The notes under the pieces are model-generated. The model was not told where the DNA came from, searched no databases, and was given only the letters and a program-made list of their open reading frames with translations. Source: Oscillospiraceae bacterium (lineage in GTDB: Bacteria; Bacillota; Clostridia; Oscillospirales; Acutalibacteraceae). Taken from it: a DNA stretch of 64,000 nucleotides. This document shows positions 6,848 to 15,373 of this stretch, one piece after another. Made by a program: the position numbers and the translations under genes. Numbering within the stretch: the first letter of the stretch is position 1; the number at the start of each line of letters is the position of its first letter. Location: positions 1 to 64,000 of the forward strand of contig SVOW01000005.1 of NCBI GenBank assembly GCA_015066175.1, in the 5' to 3' direction.

Positions 6848-8770
6848 ATGAAAAATATTTACTTTGTTCAGGCAGATATTACTGCTGATATAAAAGGTAA
6901 AAGTGCGTATCTGCCATATACTGCAGGTGTTCTTGTGGCGTCGGCTTTCAGGAGCGAAACTGTAAGAAAAAATTGTTGTTTCAAAGAATTTATTTTTTAT
7001 CGTGAAAACATAGATAATGTTGTTTCACGAATGGATAGTCCTTCTTTTGTCGGATTTTCCTGCTATAGTTGGAACACTGAATACAACAAGGCTCTTGCAA
7101 AGAAAGTAAAGGAAAAATTCCCCGATTGTATGATGGTTTTCGGCGGACACGAAGTTGGCGACAGCTTTGATTTGCTTGAAGAAAACAGTTTTATAGATGT
7201 TCTGTGCCATGGCGAGGGCGAAGAAACTATCAGAAATTTGTTGGAAGCATATGTTCTTGACAAACCTTTTGACGATGTTGCAAATATCTCATTCAGAAAG
7301 AAGTCAGGAGAATATTCAAGAACTGCATCGGTTGCGCAGGAAACATTGGATTATCCGTCACCTTATCTTGACGGATGGTTTGACGATATTATCGAAAAAC
7401 ACCCTGATACTACATTTAATGCCACTATAGAATCAAGCCGTGGCTGTGCATATCGTTGCGCATATTGCGATTGGGCAGATGCAAAATCAAAAATCAGATT
7501 TGCACCTTTTGACAGGCTTGTGAAAGAAATAAAATGGTTAAGTGACCACAAAATTGCCTTTGTGTGGGGAGCAGATGCTAATTTCGGATTAAATGACCGG
7601 GACCTTGAACTTGTTGATGAACTTATTAAAATAAAAAATGAAACGGGTTATCCCGAAAGAGTTCGTTGGAATTATGCTAAAAACAAGTCTGAAAATGTGT
7701 TTGCTATTGTAAAAAAACTGAAGGACTGCAATCTGGACAGAATCGGTGCGACTTTGTCTTTCCAGAGTCTGTCGCCTGTGGTGCTTGAAAATATCGGAAG
7801 AAAAAATCTGTCCCTTGATTTTTATAAAGAACTACTGGCATCTTACCACAAGGAAAATATGAGATGCTATTCGGAATTTATACTTGGCATGCCGGGTGAA
7901 ACTTACGAAAGCTTTACTTCAGGAATGGCGACACTTTTTGAAATCGGACAGCATTTTGTTTTTGATGTTTATTCGTGCATAGTTTTGCCTAATGCAAGAA
8001 TGAACGAAAAAAGTTATATAGAAAAACACGGCATAAAAACAGTACGAAAAGAGATGCTCAGAGACCACGCAAGCGTAAGCTCTTTTGATATACCTGAATA
8101 TAACAATATTATTGTTGAAACAAACACAATGAGCAGGGAAATGTGGATAAAATCAACTATGTTTTGCTGGTTGGCCAAAACACTTCACGGAAGCGGTTTT
8201 TTAAGAGCTTTTGCCATATATCTTTATTATGAAATGGGCATAAGATACGATGTGTTTTACGATAAAGCCCTTGATTTCTTTGAAAATAACAAAGATTTAT
8301 TTGTTTCGGAGCTTTACCATGAAATAAAGAATAAAACTGAAAATATTTCTCTCGGCAAGAAAAACAAGGCTCTTGTATTCAAACCGAGCGGTGATATCAA
8401 CTGGACAGAAAGCGAATATATGTCGTTGAGAATTCTGGAAAAACTTGATTTGTTCTTTGAAGAAACGGAAATTTTTCTGAAACAATTCAATATCCCTGAA
8501 GATATTTATAATGACCTTTTATCTTATCAGAAAGCCATAATCAGAAGACCAAATGATAAAGAGCACAAAATTTCTTTGAAATATAATCTTCACGATTATT
8601 TCCAAAAGATTTATGTCAACGAATATCAACCATTGGAGAAAAAGGAAATCACACTCAGGCTTGTTGATTCTGCAGTTTATGATAATTGGCAGGATTTCGG
8701 CAGGTTTGTTGTGTGGTATGGCAAAATGGGTTGGTCTTCATATAAAGATGACATAACTGAAACAGATTAA
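6848..8770 (+). CDS. B12-binding radical SAM protein
   Basis: ATG at 6848 is chosen because GAGGGAGGG lies just upstream; the open frame runs 66 nt further up without a site. 640 residues. Residues 1-170 form a Rossmann-like cobalamin-binding domain containing FGGHEVGD and HGEGEE motifs. The [4Fe-4S] motif C200-x3-C204-x2-C207 follows an ESSRGC lead-in and continues CDWADAKSKIRF, typical of the B12-radical SAM class. The C-terminal third is a long helical extension. Relatives methylate unactivated carbon or rearrange cofactors and secondary metabolites, so a methyltransferase role is possible. It has no pathway neighbours, being divergent from the glycosyltransferase, so substrate is unknown. 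Confidence 0.85.
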   Translation: MKNIYFVQADITADIKGKSAYLPYTAGVLVASAFRSETVRKNCCFKEFIFYRENIDNVVSRMDSPSFVGFSCYSWNTEYNKALAKKVKEKFPDCMMVFGGHEVGDSFDLLEENSFIDVLCHGEGEETIRNLLEAYVLDKPFDDVANISFRKKSGEYSRTASVAQETLDYPSPYLDGWFDDIIEKHPDTTFNATIESSRGCAYRCAYCDWADAKSKIRFAPFDRLVKEIKWLSDHKIAFVWGADANFGLNDRDLELVDELIKIKNETGYPERVRWNYAKNKSENVFAIVKKLKDCNLDRIGATLSFQSLSPVVLENIGRKNLSLDFYKELLASYHKENMRCYSEFILGMPGETYESFTSGMATLFEIGQHFVFDVYSCIVLPNARMNEKSYIEKHGIKTVRKEMLRDHASVSSFDIPEYNNIIVETNTMSREMWIKSTMFCWLAKTLHGSGFLRAFAIYLYYEMGIRYDVFYDKALDFFENNKDLFVSELYHEIKNKTENISLGKKNKALVFKPSGDINWTESEYMSLRILEKLDLFFEETEIFLKQFNIPEDIYNDLLSYQKAIIRRPNDKEHKISLKYNLHDYFQKIYVNEYQPLEKKEITLRLVDSAVYDNWQDFGRFVVWYGKMGWSSYKDDITETD

Positions 8771-8845
8771 AATTCTGAAAAACAATTTTCTACGTTTTAT
8801 TCTGCGTCACAAATAATTTAAAAAGCCCCATCAAATGGAGATTTC

Positions 8846-8874
8846 TTGACTGTAAAATCGGAAGAGGTTATACT
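8846..8874 (+). promoter_or_regulatory. Promoter of the zinc-ribbon protein gene
   Basis: TTGACT at 8846-8851, 17-nt spacer, TATACT at 8869-8874. Confidence 0.6.
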
Positions 8875-8897
8875 ACTACAAAAGGGAGGTAATAATT

Positions 8898-9398
8898 ATG
8901 TTTTGTTCTAAGTGTGGCACCCAAATAAATGATGATGCTTGTTTTTGCTACAAATGCGGAACTGCAGTAGTTCAGAATGCAAATAAACAATCTTATGCTT
9001 ATGAGCAGCCAAATACATATCAGCAATCCAATGTTTATCAGCAGCCTGCTGCATCTCAGCCGACTGCTTTATATAACAATGTTCAGGAAAAGTTTGGTGT
9101 TAATATAGTTTATCCTGACGGACACAACGAAATAGGAGATATTTGCATTACTGCAACAGAAATAATATTTTACAAAAAAAGCAAGGCTGTAAGAGTAGCT
9201 TTTGGTTTTCTCGGAAGTGCTCTTGAAAACGGTGAAGAAAAATTGCGAATTAATGTTTCCGATATTATCAGCGGAGGTAAAACAAGAATAGGAATAAATC
9301 CGTATGTTTATCAGATAACACTCCGCAACGGCGGAACTTATAAACTGTGTGTAAATAATCCCTCAAAACTTCCATATCTTGAGCAAAGATTCGGATGA
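8898..9398 (+). CDS. Zinc-ribbon protein with a PH/GRAM-like C-terminal domain
   Basis: 166 residues; ATG follows AAAGGGAGG. The first 22 residues are a zinc ribbon (C3-x2-C6 and C17-x2-C20). Residues 25-68 are a Tyr/Gln/Pro-rich low-complexity linker. Residues 72-166 are a beta-rich domain whose KIRINVSDI-type and YKLCVNNP strands look like a small PH/GRAM-type fold. Zinc ribbon plus linker plus beta domain is a recurrent Clostridial design of unknown function. It is monocistronic, with its own promoter and terminator. Confidence 0.7.
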   Translation: MFCSKCGTQINDDACFCYKCGTAVVQNANKQSYAYEQPNTYQQSNVYQQPAASQPTALYNNVQEKFGVNIVYPDGHNEIGDICITATEIIFYKKSKAVRVAFGFLGSALENGEEKLRINVSDIISGGKTRIGINPYVYQITLRNGGTYKLCVNNPSKLPYLEQRFG

Positions 9399-9404
9399 TT
9401 TTCG

Positions 9405-9430
9405 CCCCATCAATTTGATGGGGACTTTTT
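9405..9430 (+). terminator. Terminator after the zinc-ribbon protein gene
   Basis: CCCCATCA / TGATGGGG stem (9405-9423) with an A spacer and a T-run. Confidence 0.8.
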
Positions 9431-9431
9431 G

Positions 9432-9460
9432 TTGCATTTTCTTGTCTGTTTTGGTATAAT
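9432..9460 (+). promoter_or_regulatory. Promoter of the permease-hydrolase operon
   Basis: TTGCAT at 9432-9437, 17-nt spacer, TATAAT at 9455-9460. The transcription start should fall inside the dyad at 9462-9489. Confidence 0.7.
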
Positions 9461-9461
9461 T

Positions 9462-9489
9462 ATTGCCTGTAAATTAAACTACAGGTAAT
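9462..9489. promoter_or_regulatory. Candidate operator dyad at the operon start site
   Basis: ATTGCCTGTA and TACAGGTAAT form a 10-nt inverted repeat (9 of 10 matched) around an 8-nt AT spacer, directly downstream of the -10 box. A repressor bound here would block initiation, which fits a substrate-inducible sugar operon. No regulator gene is adjacent. It could also form a hairpin in the 5' leader. Confidence 0.55.
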
Positions 9490-9544
9490 ACAATTTTTAA
9501 TTTATAAAAAACATTTTGGAAATCAGATAAACTACGGAGGTATT

Positions 9545-10723
9545 ATGGCTTTTTTATTGGTCGTTATTTATGTTGCTTTTATAGGTCTTGGAGTGCCTGA
9601 TTCACTTATCGGCTCTGCATGGCCAGCTATTCACGGAGAGCTTAATATTCCCGTTGAGATGGTCAGTGTTCTCACTTTTATTATTTCAGGCTGCACTGTG
9701 TTATCAAGTATGTTCAGTGCAGGAATCCTCAACAAACTCGGCACTGCTAAAGTCACTGCTTTCAGCACAGCAATGACTGCAGCTGCATTGATGGGCTTTT
9801 CTTTCGCTCCGTCATTCTGGGTTATGATACCGCTGGCTGTTATTCTCGGCCTCGGTGCAGGTGCAATTGACTCAGGTCTTAATAACTACGTTGCTCTGCA
9901 CTTTAAAGCAAGTCATATGAATTTTCTTCATTGCTTTTATGGCGTTGGGGTGAGCCTCAGCCCTTATCTTATGTCGCAGGCATTAGGTAATACAGGCTGG
10001 CGAAGCGGGTATCGTTATGCTTTCTTTGTGCAGTTGGCAATTACTGTGTTGCTTGTTATTTCTCTTCCTCTGTGGAAAAAAACTTCTTCTACAGAGCAGA
10101 ATGGTGAAGAAGAAAACGTAAATCTCACTTTTATGCAGATGGCAAAAAGGTCGGAAGTCCGCCTTGTGTGGGTTATTATGCTTGCAACAAATGCCATTGA
10201 ATATGCCTGCGGAGTGTGGGGAAGTACATATCTTGTAACTGAAAAAGGTTTTCAGACAAAAGACGGTGCACTTGCACTTACCGTATATTATGTGGGAATG
10301 TCTGTGGGACGTTTTGTTTCAGGTTTGCTGTCGGAAAAAATCAGCACGTGGAAACGCATCGGCATTGGCTCTGCAATTCTTGCGCCTGCAATTATAATTA
10401 TGCTTCTGCCCTTGCCGGGGGTTGTTTCTGTGGTAGGTTTGTTTCTCATCGGATTAGGCAACGGCTCAATTTATCCCAATATGATACACCTTACACCACA
10501 CAATTTCGGCAAAGAAGTGTCGCAGTCAATTATGGGTTCGCAGATAGCCTTTGCTTACATTGGCGTTATGCTTGCACCTCCAATGGTCAGCCTTATAAGC
10601 GGTTTATTCGGTATAAAAGTTTATCCTATTCTGCTTGCTGTGATTTATGTGATAATGATTGCGGCGCTGGTGTGCTTTGTAAATAAATTAAAAAAGCAGA
10701 ATAAATACAATGCAGATATCTGA
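9545..10723 (+). CDS. MFS sugar permease (fucose-permease-like)
   Basis: 392 residues with about 12 hydrophobic helices in two halves separated by a charged loop at about 182-200 (KKTSSTEQNGEEE). The start GLGVPDSLIGSAWP and the GAGAIDSGLNNYVA segment in helix 5 are typical of the FucP/YfkF-like MFS branch that takes up sugars by cation symport. ATG is preceded by ACGGAGG. It heads an operon with a GH106-like hydrolase (20 nt downstream) and a phosphodiesterase, so the imported molecule is probably a deoxy-sugar or oligosaccharide handled by those enzymes. The substrate is inferred from context. Confidence 0.82.
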   Translation: MAFLLVVIYVAFIGLGVPDSLIGSAWPAIHGELNIPVEMVSVLTFIISGCTVLSSMFSAGILNKLGTAKVTAFSTAMTAAALMGFSFAPSFWVMIPLAVILGLGAGAIDSGLNNYVALHFKASHMNFLHCFYGVGVSLSPYLMSQALGNTGWRSGYRYAFFVQLAITVLLVISLPLWKKTSSTEQNGEEENVNLTFMQMAKRSEVRLVWVIMLATNAIEYACGVWGSTYLVTEKGFQTKDGALALTVYYVGMSVGRFVSGLLSEKISTWKRIGIGSAILAPAIIIMLLPLPGVVSVVGLFLIGLGNGSIYPNMIHLTPHNFGKEVSQSIMGSQIAFAYIGVMLAPPMVSLISGLFGIKVYPILLAVIYVIMIAALVCFVNKLKKQNKYNADI

Positions 10724-10743
10724 TTTTTAGGGATGACTGAAAA

Positions 10744-13188
10744 ATGGAAAACAATGAAAATTTTGATATAAAAAATTTCATATCACCTGATGTTTCATGT
10801 GCACCTGTATATGTATGGGTGTGGAATGACGTCTGCACTCAGGGAATTATAGATGCTCAGCTTAAGGAAATGCAAAAGCTGGGCATAAGGGCTTTTTATA
10901 TTCTTGCAGAGCCGAAAAATTTCCGACCTGACAGTATGTCCACAAACTTTGAGCCCGATTATCTCTCTGAAGAATATTTTCAGTTGTGTGCGTATGCTGT
11001 GGAAAAAGGTAAAGATCTTGGCATGCAGTGCTGGATTTACGATGAGGGCGGATGGCCTTCAGGCAGTGCTTGCGGAAAAGTTATCGAAGACCACCCTGAA
11101 TATTCAAGGCAGGTGCTGAAAACTTACGACCGTTCTTTTTCAGCAGGTGAAGTTTATAAAAAGACAAAAGCTTATGTTTTGGCGTGCTTTTTGAATAACA
11201 AAGAAATAATCGAAGAAGGTTATGTGTTTAAGGAAAATGCTGTTGTAAACGAATATGTTGCAGAAAAAGAAAATTCTGCTTATCCAGATTTATTAAACAA
11301 AAATTCAACAGAATATTTTATAAAAATCACTCATGAAAAATATGCGTCAGTGTTAAAAAATGCACTTGGCAAAAATGTTACGGCTGTTTTTACAGACGAG
11401 CCGAAAGTATCGCCTGATTCATTCAATAAAGATTTGGCAGACGCGTATGAAAATTTATATGGCGATTCTGTTATACCTTATCTGCCGCTGATTGCAGGTA
11501 AAGTTGCACCAACAGAAGAAAATATTCACATATTATATGGTTGGTATGATTTGTGCAGTAAAATGTTCTGCAATAATTTTCTGCTTCCCTGCAAAAAATG
11601 GGCAAATGAAAACAATATCGCATTCACAGGTCATATGGATATGGACCACAGCCCTATGGGTTGCATCAGAGGTGGCGGAAATTTCAATCTTATGCGCTCA
11701 CTGCGATGTATGGATATTCCCGGAGTTGATGTGATAAAAAGGCAGATTTACCCTGAAGATAAAATAAAAGAAAAAGATGATTTCAACGGTTATAACGGAT
11801 TTTTTCCAAGATATGCTTCTTCTGCTGCAGCACAAAACGGTACAAAGATTGCTATGAGCGAAATTTTAGGCGTAACAGGAGCTGCAGTTTCGTACGATAT
11901 TATGAGATATATTGTGGGATATCAGGCGGTACGTTCAATTAATATATTCAACTTGTTTAATTTTCCCCTGGGACGTAAAGGGCAACTGCTTGCGCAGGAG
12001 CTTCCTGTTTTCACAGAAAATCAGCCGTATTACAAGTTTCTTTCTGGCTTTAACCGTTATGTTGAACGATTGTCTTATATATCTTCGTTGGGAGAAAGAG
12101 TTTACAAAACAGCACTTTATTATCCTGTTCACGATTTCCACGGTGGTCTGAAAGCTGAGTCTGTGGCAGGGGAATTTGATTTTCTCGGCAGACAGCTTGA
12201 AGATATGATGGTAGATTTTGATATTGTTGACGATGATGTTATAGAAACCTCGCAAGGAATTGACAATGGCTGTCTGAAAATTGGCAGAGCATCATACAAG
12301 CATATTGTTATACCCGAAAATGCTTTTGTGCCTGAAAAAATTCAGAACATTCTCAATCGCTTTATAAAGGGTGGCGGAAAGGTTACACATAACCTTTCTG
12401 ATGTTACACCTGTAATCCGGGTTGACGGCAAAGGTTTGCGTGCAATGCACAGAAAAACCGAAAATGCAGATTTGTTTGTTTTATTCCGCGAAAATGGCGA
12501 AGACGGAGATTATCGCGTGCATATTGATTCAGAAAGCGGTTATCTACTTGATTTGGAAAAAGGCAATTTGCAGCGTTTTGAAACTGAAAACAATATTCTT
12601 AATCTTTCTCTTGCTGTAGGCGAAACGGCAGTAATTCTGATTACGGACGAAAAATTTACAGCAGAAAATAAAAAAGATTTCAGAAACATATTCCGCCTTT
12701 CAGATGAATTTCTTTTTTACAAGAAAAAAGAAATTTGTTTTGATGAAAACGGATTTGAAACAATAAATCATTCTGACAAACCTGTTTTGATAAATTCAGG
12801 CGATTGGAAAAAAGTAGCGGGTGATTCCTATTCTGGAAGCGGTGTTTACGAAACAACATTTACTCTTCCTGCAGATAAAGTCGGCAAACAAGGCATAATT
12901 GACCTGGGAGAAGTGCATTTTGCAGCAGAGCTTTATCTGAATGGTAAAAATCTCGGTGAAAAAATTATGTCTCACTACAGATTTGAAATTCCCGAAGGTC
13001 TGCTTGCTGAAAACAACAATCTGAAAATAGTTGTAACAAATACATCAGCAAATCAATATGTCTGCACAGATTATTTTGATAAATGGGATATAAAAGAATT
13101 ATCGCCCTATTTTGAAACAGAGCTCAACTATGCAAAAGATTTTGTTTCAGGCGGATTATACGGACCGATTTTGCTGTATACTGAATGA
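10744..13188 (+). CDS. GH106-like glycoside hydrolase (candidate alpha-L-rhamnosidase)
   Basis: 814 residues without signal peptide, so cytoplasmic. The N-terminal segment (YVWVWND at about 20, then WIYDEGGWPSG near 97) is the TIM-barrel start seen in GH106 and related rhamnosidase-like proteins. TDEPKVSP near 220 and GHMDMDHSPMG near 297 supply likely acidic catalytic residues. Residues 690-800 form a jelly-roll sugar-binding domain (VHFAAELYLNGKNLG). Co-transcription with an MFS permease suggests import of a glycoside followed by intracellular cleavage. The family call is moderate, and rhamnose specificity is inferred from family. Confidence 0.72.
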   Translation: MENNENFDIKNFISPDVSCAPVYVWVWNDVCTQGIIDAQLKEMQKLGIRAFYILAEPKNFRPDSMSTNFEPDYLSEEYFQLCAYAVEKGKDLGMQCWIYDEGGWPSGSACGKVIEDHPEYSRQVLKTYDRSFSAGEVYKKTKAYVLACFLNNKEIIEEGYVFKENAVVNEYVAEKENSAYPDLLNKNSTEYFIKITHEKYASVLKNALGKNVTAVFTDEPKVSPDSFNKDLADAYENLYGDSVIPYLPLIAGKVAPTEENIHILYGWYDLCSKMFCNNFLLPCKKWANENNIAFTGHMDMDHSPMGCIRGGGNFNLMRSLRCMDIPGVDVIKRQIYPEDKIKEKDDFNGYNGFFPRYASSAAAQNGTKIAMSEILGVTGAAVSYDIMRYIVGYQAVRSINIFNLFNFPLGRKGQLLAQELPVFTENQPYYKFLSGFNRYVERLSYISSLGERVYKTALYYPVHDFHGGLKAESVAGEFDFLGRQLEDMMVDFDIVDDDVIETSQGIDNGCLKIGRASYKHIVIPENAFVPEKIQNILNRFIKGGGKVTHNLSDVTPVIRVDGKGLRAMHRKTENADLFVLFRENGEDGDYRVHIDSESGYLLDLEKGNLQRFETENNILNLSLAVGETAVILITDEKFTAENKKDFRNIFRLSDEFLFYKKKEICFDENGFETINHSDKPVLINSGDWKKVAGDSYSGSGVYETTFTLPADKVGKQGIIDLGEVHFAAELYLNGKNLGEKIMSHYRFEIPEGLLAENNNLKIVVTNTSANQYVCTDYFDKWDIKELSPYFETELNYAKDFVSGGLYGPILLYTE

Positions 13189-13209
13189 ATTTTATAAGGA
13201 GTGTCAGTT

Positions 13210-13974
13210 ATGAAAACAATTTTAATTCTTGTTGACGGTATGCGTCCCGATTCATTGACAAACATTGAAAATGCTCAGGAAATTATTAAAAAATCAACAT
13301 ACACAATGTCTGCGCAGACAGTTTTTCCATCTGTGACACTGCCTTGCCATATTTCGCTTTTTCACAGCGTAACACCTGCTCGGCACGGCACTACCACAAA
13401 CACTTATATGCCTCAGGTAAGACCGATTGACGGGCTTTGTGAGGTGCTGAAAAAGGCAGACAAAAAGTGTGCGCTTTTCTATAACTGGGAAGAAATCCGC
13501 GATGTATCAAGGCCAAATTCACTTGCTCACGCTTGTTTTTATGCAGGCAGAAGAATCGGTTATCTTGAAGCGGGTGAAAAGCTTACAGATGAGCTTATCA
13601 GTTATGCAAAAGAGTATGAACCTGATTTTACTTTCCTTTATTTTGGCTATACAGATTGGGCAGGGCATAAATACGGTTGGATGAGTGAAGAATATATGTC
13701 TGCAATGCAGAACAGTTGGGATAATATTAAAAAAATCATGGCTGAATTAGGCGATGAATACACTTTCATCATCACTGCTGACCACGGCGGTCACGACAGA
13801 ACACACGGAAGCGATATGCCTGAAGATATGCTAATTCCTGTTATTATCTGCGGTGAAAAATTCCCCGAAGGTAAAATTATAGAAGATGTCAACATTATGG
13901 ATATTGCGCCCACAATTGCAAAACTTCTCGGCACAGAGCCTGACGAAGAGTGGGAAGGCAAATCACTTGTTTAA
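13210..13974 (+). CDS. Alkaline-phosphatase-superfamily phosphodiesterase
   Basis: 254 residues. ATG at 13210 is 9 nt after AAGGAG; the upstream GTG at 13201 touches the site and is unlikely. Metal-site motifs of type I phosphodiesterase/nucleotide pyrophosphatases are present: ILVDGMRPDSL at the start, the nucleophile Thr in FPSVTLPCHISLFHS, YTDWAGHKYG, and TADHGGHDRTHG near the end. It is short for the family (only the core domain) and cytoplasmic. Being last in the operon with the GH106-like enzyme, it may remove a phosphate or phosphoester from the imported substrate, but it could serve a general role. Confidence 0.82.
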   Translation: MKTILILVDGMRPDSLTNIENAQEIIKKSTYTMSAQTVFPSVTLPCHISLFHSVTPARHGTTTNTYMPQVRPIDGLCEVLKKADKKCALFYNWEEIRDVSRPNSLAHACFYAGRRIGYLEAGEKLTDELISYAKEYEPDFTFLYFGYTDWAGHKYGWMSEEYMSAMQNSWDNIKKIMAELGDEYTFIITADHGGHDRTHGSDMPEDMLIPVIICGEKFPEGKIIEDVNIMDIAPTIAKLLGTEPDEEWEGKSLV

Positions 13975-13976
13975 CA

Positions 13977-14010
13977 AAAAATCTCCGGTTTTCTTAAACC
14001 GGAGATTTTA
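13977..14010. terminator. Bidirectional terminator
   Basis: AAAATCTCCGGTTT / AAACCGGAGATTTT perfect stem with a TCTT loop, between convergent genes. Confidence 0.85.
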
Positions 14011-14014
14011 ACTT

Positions 14015-15319
14015 TTACATTTCAAATGTTCCGCTGTATCTTACGGGCAGATAAAGGCTTTCTTCTTTGCCGCCGTTTTTAAGATAAAGTTCGTACATTT
14101 CTTTTTTATATTCGTCTGTGTAATCGTAACCCCACATACGTTTTATTTTGCCGAAATCTTCAAAAGTTTCGTCAGGCAAAGTTGTCACAGCGCCTTTTTT
14201 GTAGGGTAGGGGCACAACAATTGTTCCGTTTGAAGAAACGTAATATTCGTCTGCCATATCTATTGCAACTTTGTTTGCAGGCACTTTCGGCATTGCTTCG
14301 TCAAACTTAATCTGTGTTATGGGGAAAAGCGCAAGCTTTCCTTTCAAAAGCTCGTAACAATCTGAAAGAAGACCTCTGTGACCGTGGTGAGAAACCTGCA
14401 CAACATCGCATTCAAGGTTTTCACCGAAACGCTCAACTAAAACCTTGCTTTCTTTTCCTGACGCATCTCCGGGAATAAACACACGGCAATTGTTTACAGT
14501 CATCATCACAACAAGTGAAGAATCGTTATATTCTGTCACTTCTTCGGGGTAAACGTCTTCGTGAGTGCAAAGCACGTTAAAGCACAAATCACGCACATAA
14601 AATTTTTGTCCGCTGTGGAGTTTGACTTTTCTGATATCTTCGCATCTTTCAAGAAGCGAAAAGAATTTTTCCGCAAGACCTTTTTCTTCAACGCCCCATT
14701 CACTTGATGCATAGTCATTTGAAATAAGGTTTGAATAAATGGCTTCAATTTCAACATCGTAACGGTTATATCTCAAAAAATCAAAAAGCTTTGATATGTG
14801 GTCGGAATGTGCGTGAGTTACGAGCCAACCGCTGACAATAACTTTCTGCCCTGCAGGAGTCCTTTCACGCATGAAATTATAGATTCTGTCGTTATCGTTA
14901 AACTGCAGATAATGACCGCTGTCAACAACAAAGAAGCTGCCGTCTGAGCATTGCGTTATAAGGCACATTCCGCAGTCGATATATGTATGGTCGTTTTCAA
15001 ACATATAAAAACAAGGGTCTGTGATTTTGGAGATTTCCTTTTTTTCAAAATCAGGGAAACGTGCATCGTCCGCAACAGTCACACGCAAAGTGCTGTCGCA
15101 GGAAGTGAAATATGCACTGATTTCCTTTTCACCTTTCAATGCTGTGTAATGGTTGTCAGCAAAAATGTTTTTGTTTAAAACAACATAACCGCAGTTTGTG
15201 AGCTTTTCAATATATGCTTTATAGTCATCAAGGTTTACGTTTCTGTAAAGGTACATTCGGCAGTTTTCTCTGCAATCGTAAACTTTTTCGTCAGTGTTTT
15301 CACGAAATCTGTAACTCAT
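14015..15319 (-). CDS. Metallo-beta-lactamase-fold hydrolase (ComEC-like C-terminal type)
   Basis: 434 residues; AAGGAGG lies 7 nt before the ATG. Residues 1-100 are an unassigned N-terminal domain. The MBL core follows with THAHSDH at residues 168-174 (metal-binding H-x-H-x-D-H), FIPGDASG and VSHHGHRG further on, matching the arrangement of ComEC/Rec2-type and related soluble MBL hydrolases. No membrane segments occur, so this is not ComEC itself. Substrate unknown; nuclease or phosphodiesterase activity is possible. It follows secA but a terminator separates them. Confidence 0.8.
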   Translation of the reverse strand: MSYRFRENTDEKVYDCRENCRMYLYRNVNLDDYKAYIEKLTNCGYVVLNKNIFADNHYTALKGEKEISAYFTSCDSTLRVTVADDARFPDFEKKEISKITDPCFYMFENDHTYIDCGMCLITQCSDGSFFVVDSGHYLQFNDNDRIYNFMRERTPAGQKVIVSGWLVTHAHSDHISKLFDFLRYNRYDVEIEAIYSNLISNDYASSEWGVEEKGLAEKFFSLLERCEDIRKVKLHSGQKFYVRDLCFNVLCTHEDVYPEEVTEYNDSSLVVMMTVNNCRVFIPGDASGKESKVLVERFGENLECDVVQVSHHGHRGLLSDCYELLKGKLALFPITQIKFDEAMPKVPANKVAIDMADEYYVSSNGTIVVPLPYKKGAVTTLPDETFEDFGKIKRMWGYDYTDEYKKEMYELYLKNGGKEESLYLPVRYSGTFEM

Positions 15320-15332
15320 ATTTATCCTCCTA

Positions 15333-15368
15333 TGAAAAAAGGCTGTATCACTCTGATACAGCCTTTCT
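15333..15368 (-). terminator. Terminator of secA
   Basis: AAAGGCTGTATCA / TGATACAGCCTTT perfect stem (15338-15366) with TTTTTT on the minus strand. Confidence 0.85.
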
Positions 15369-15373
15369 GTTTT

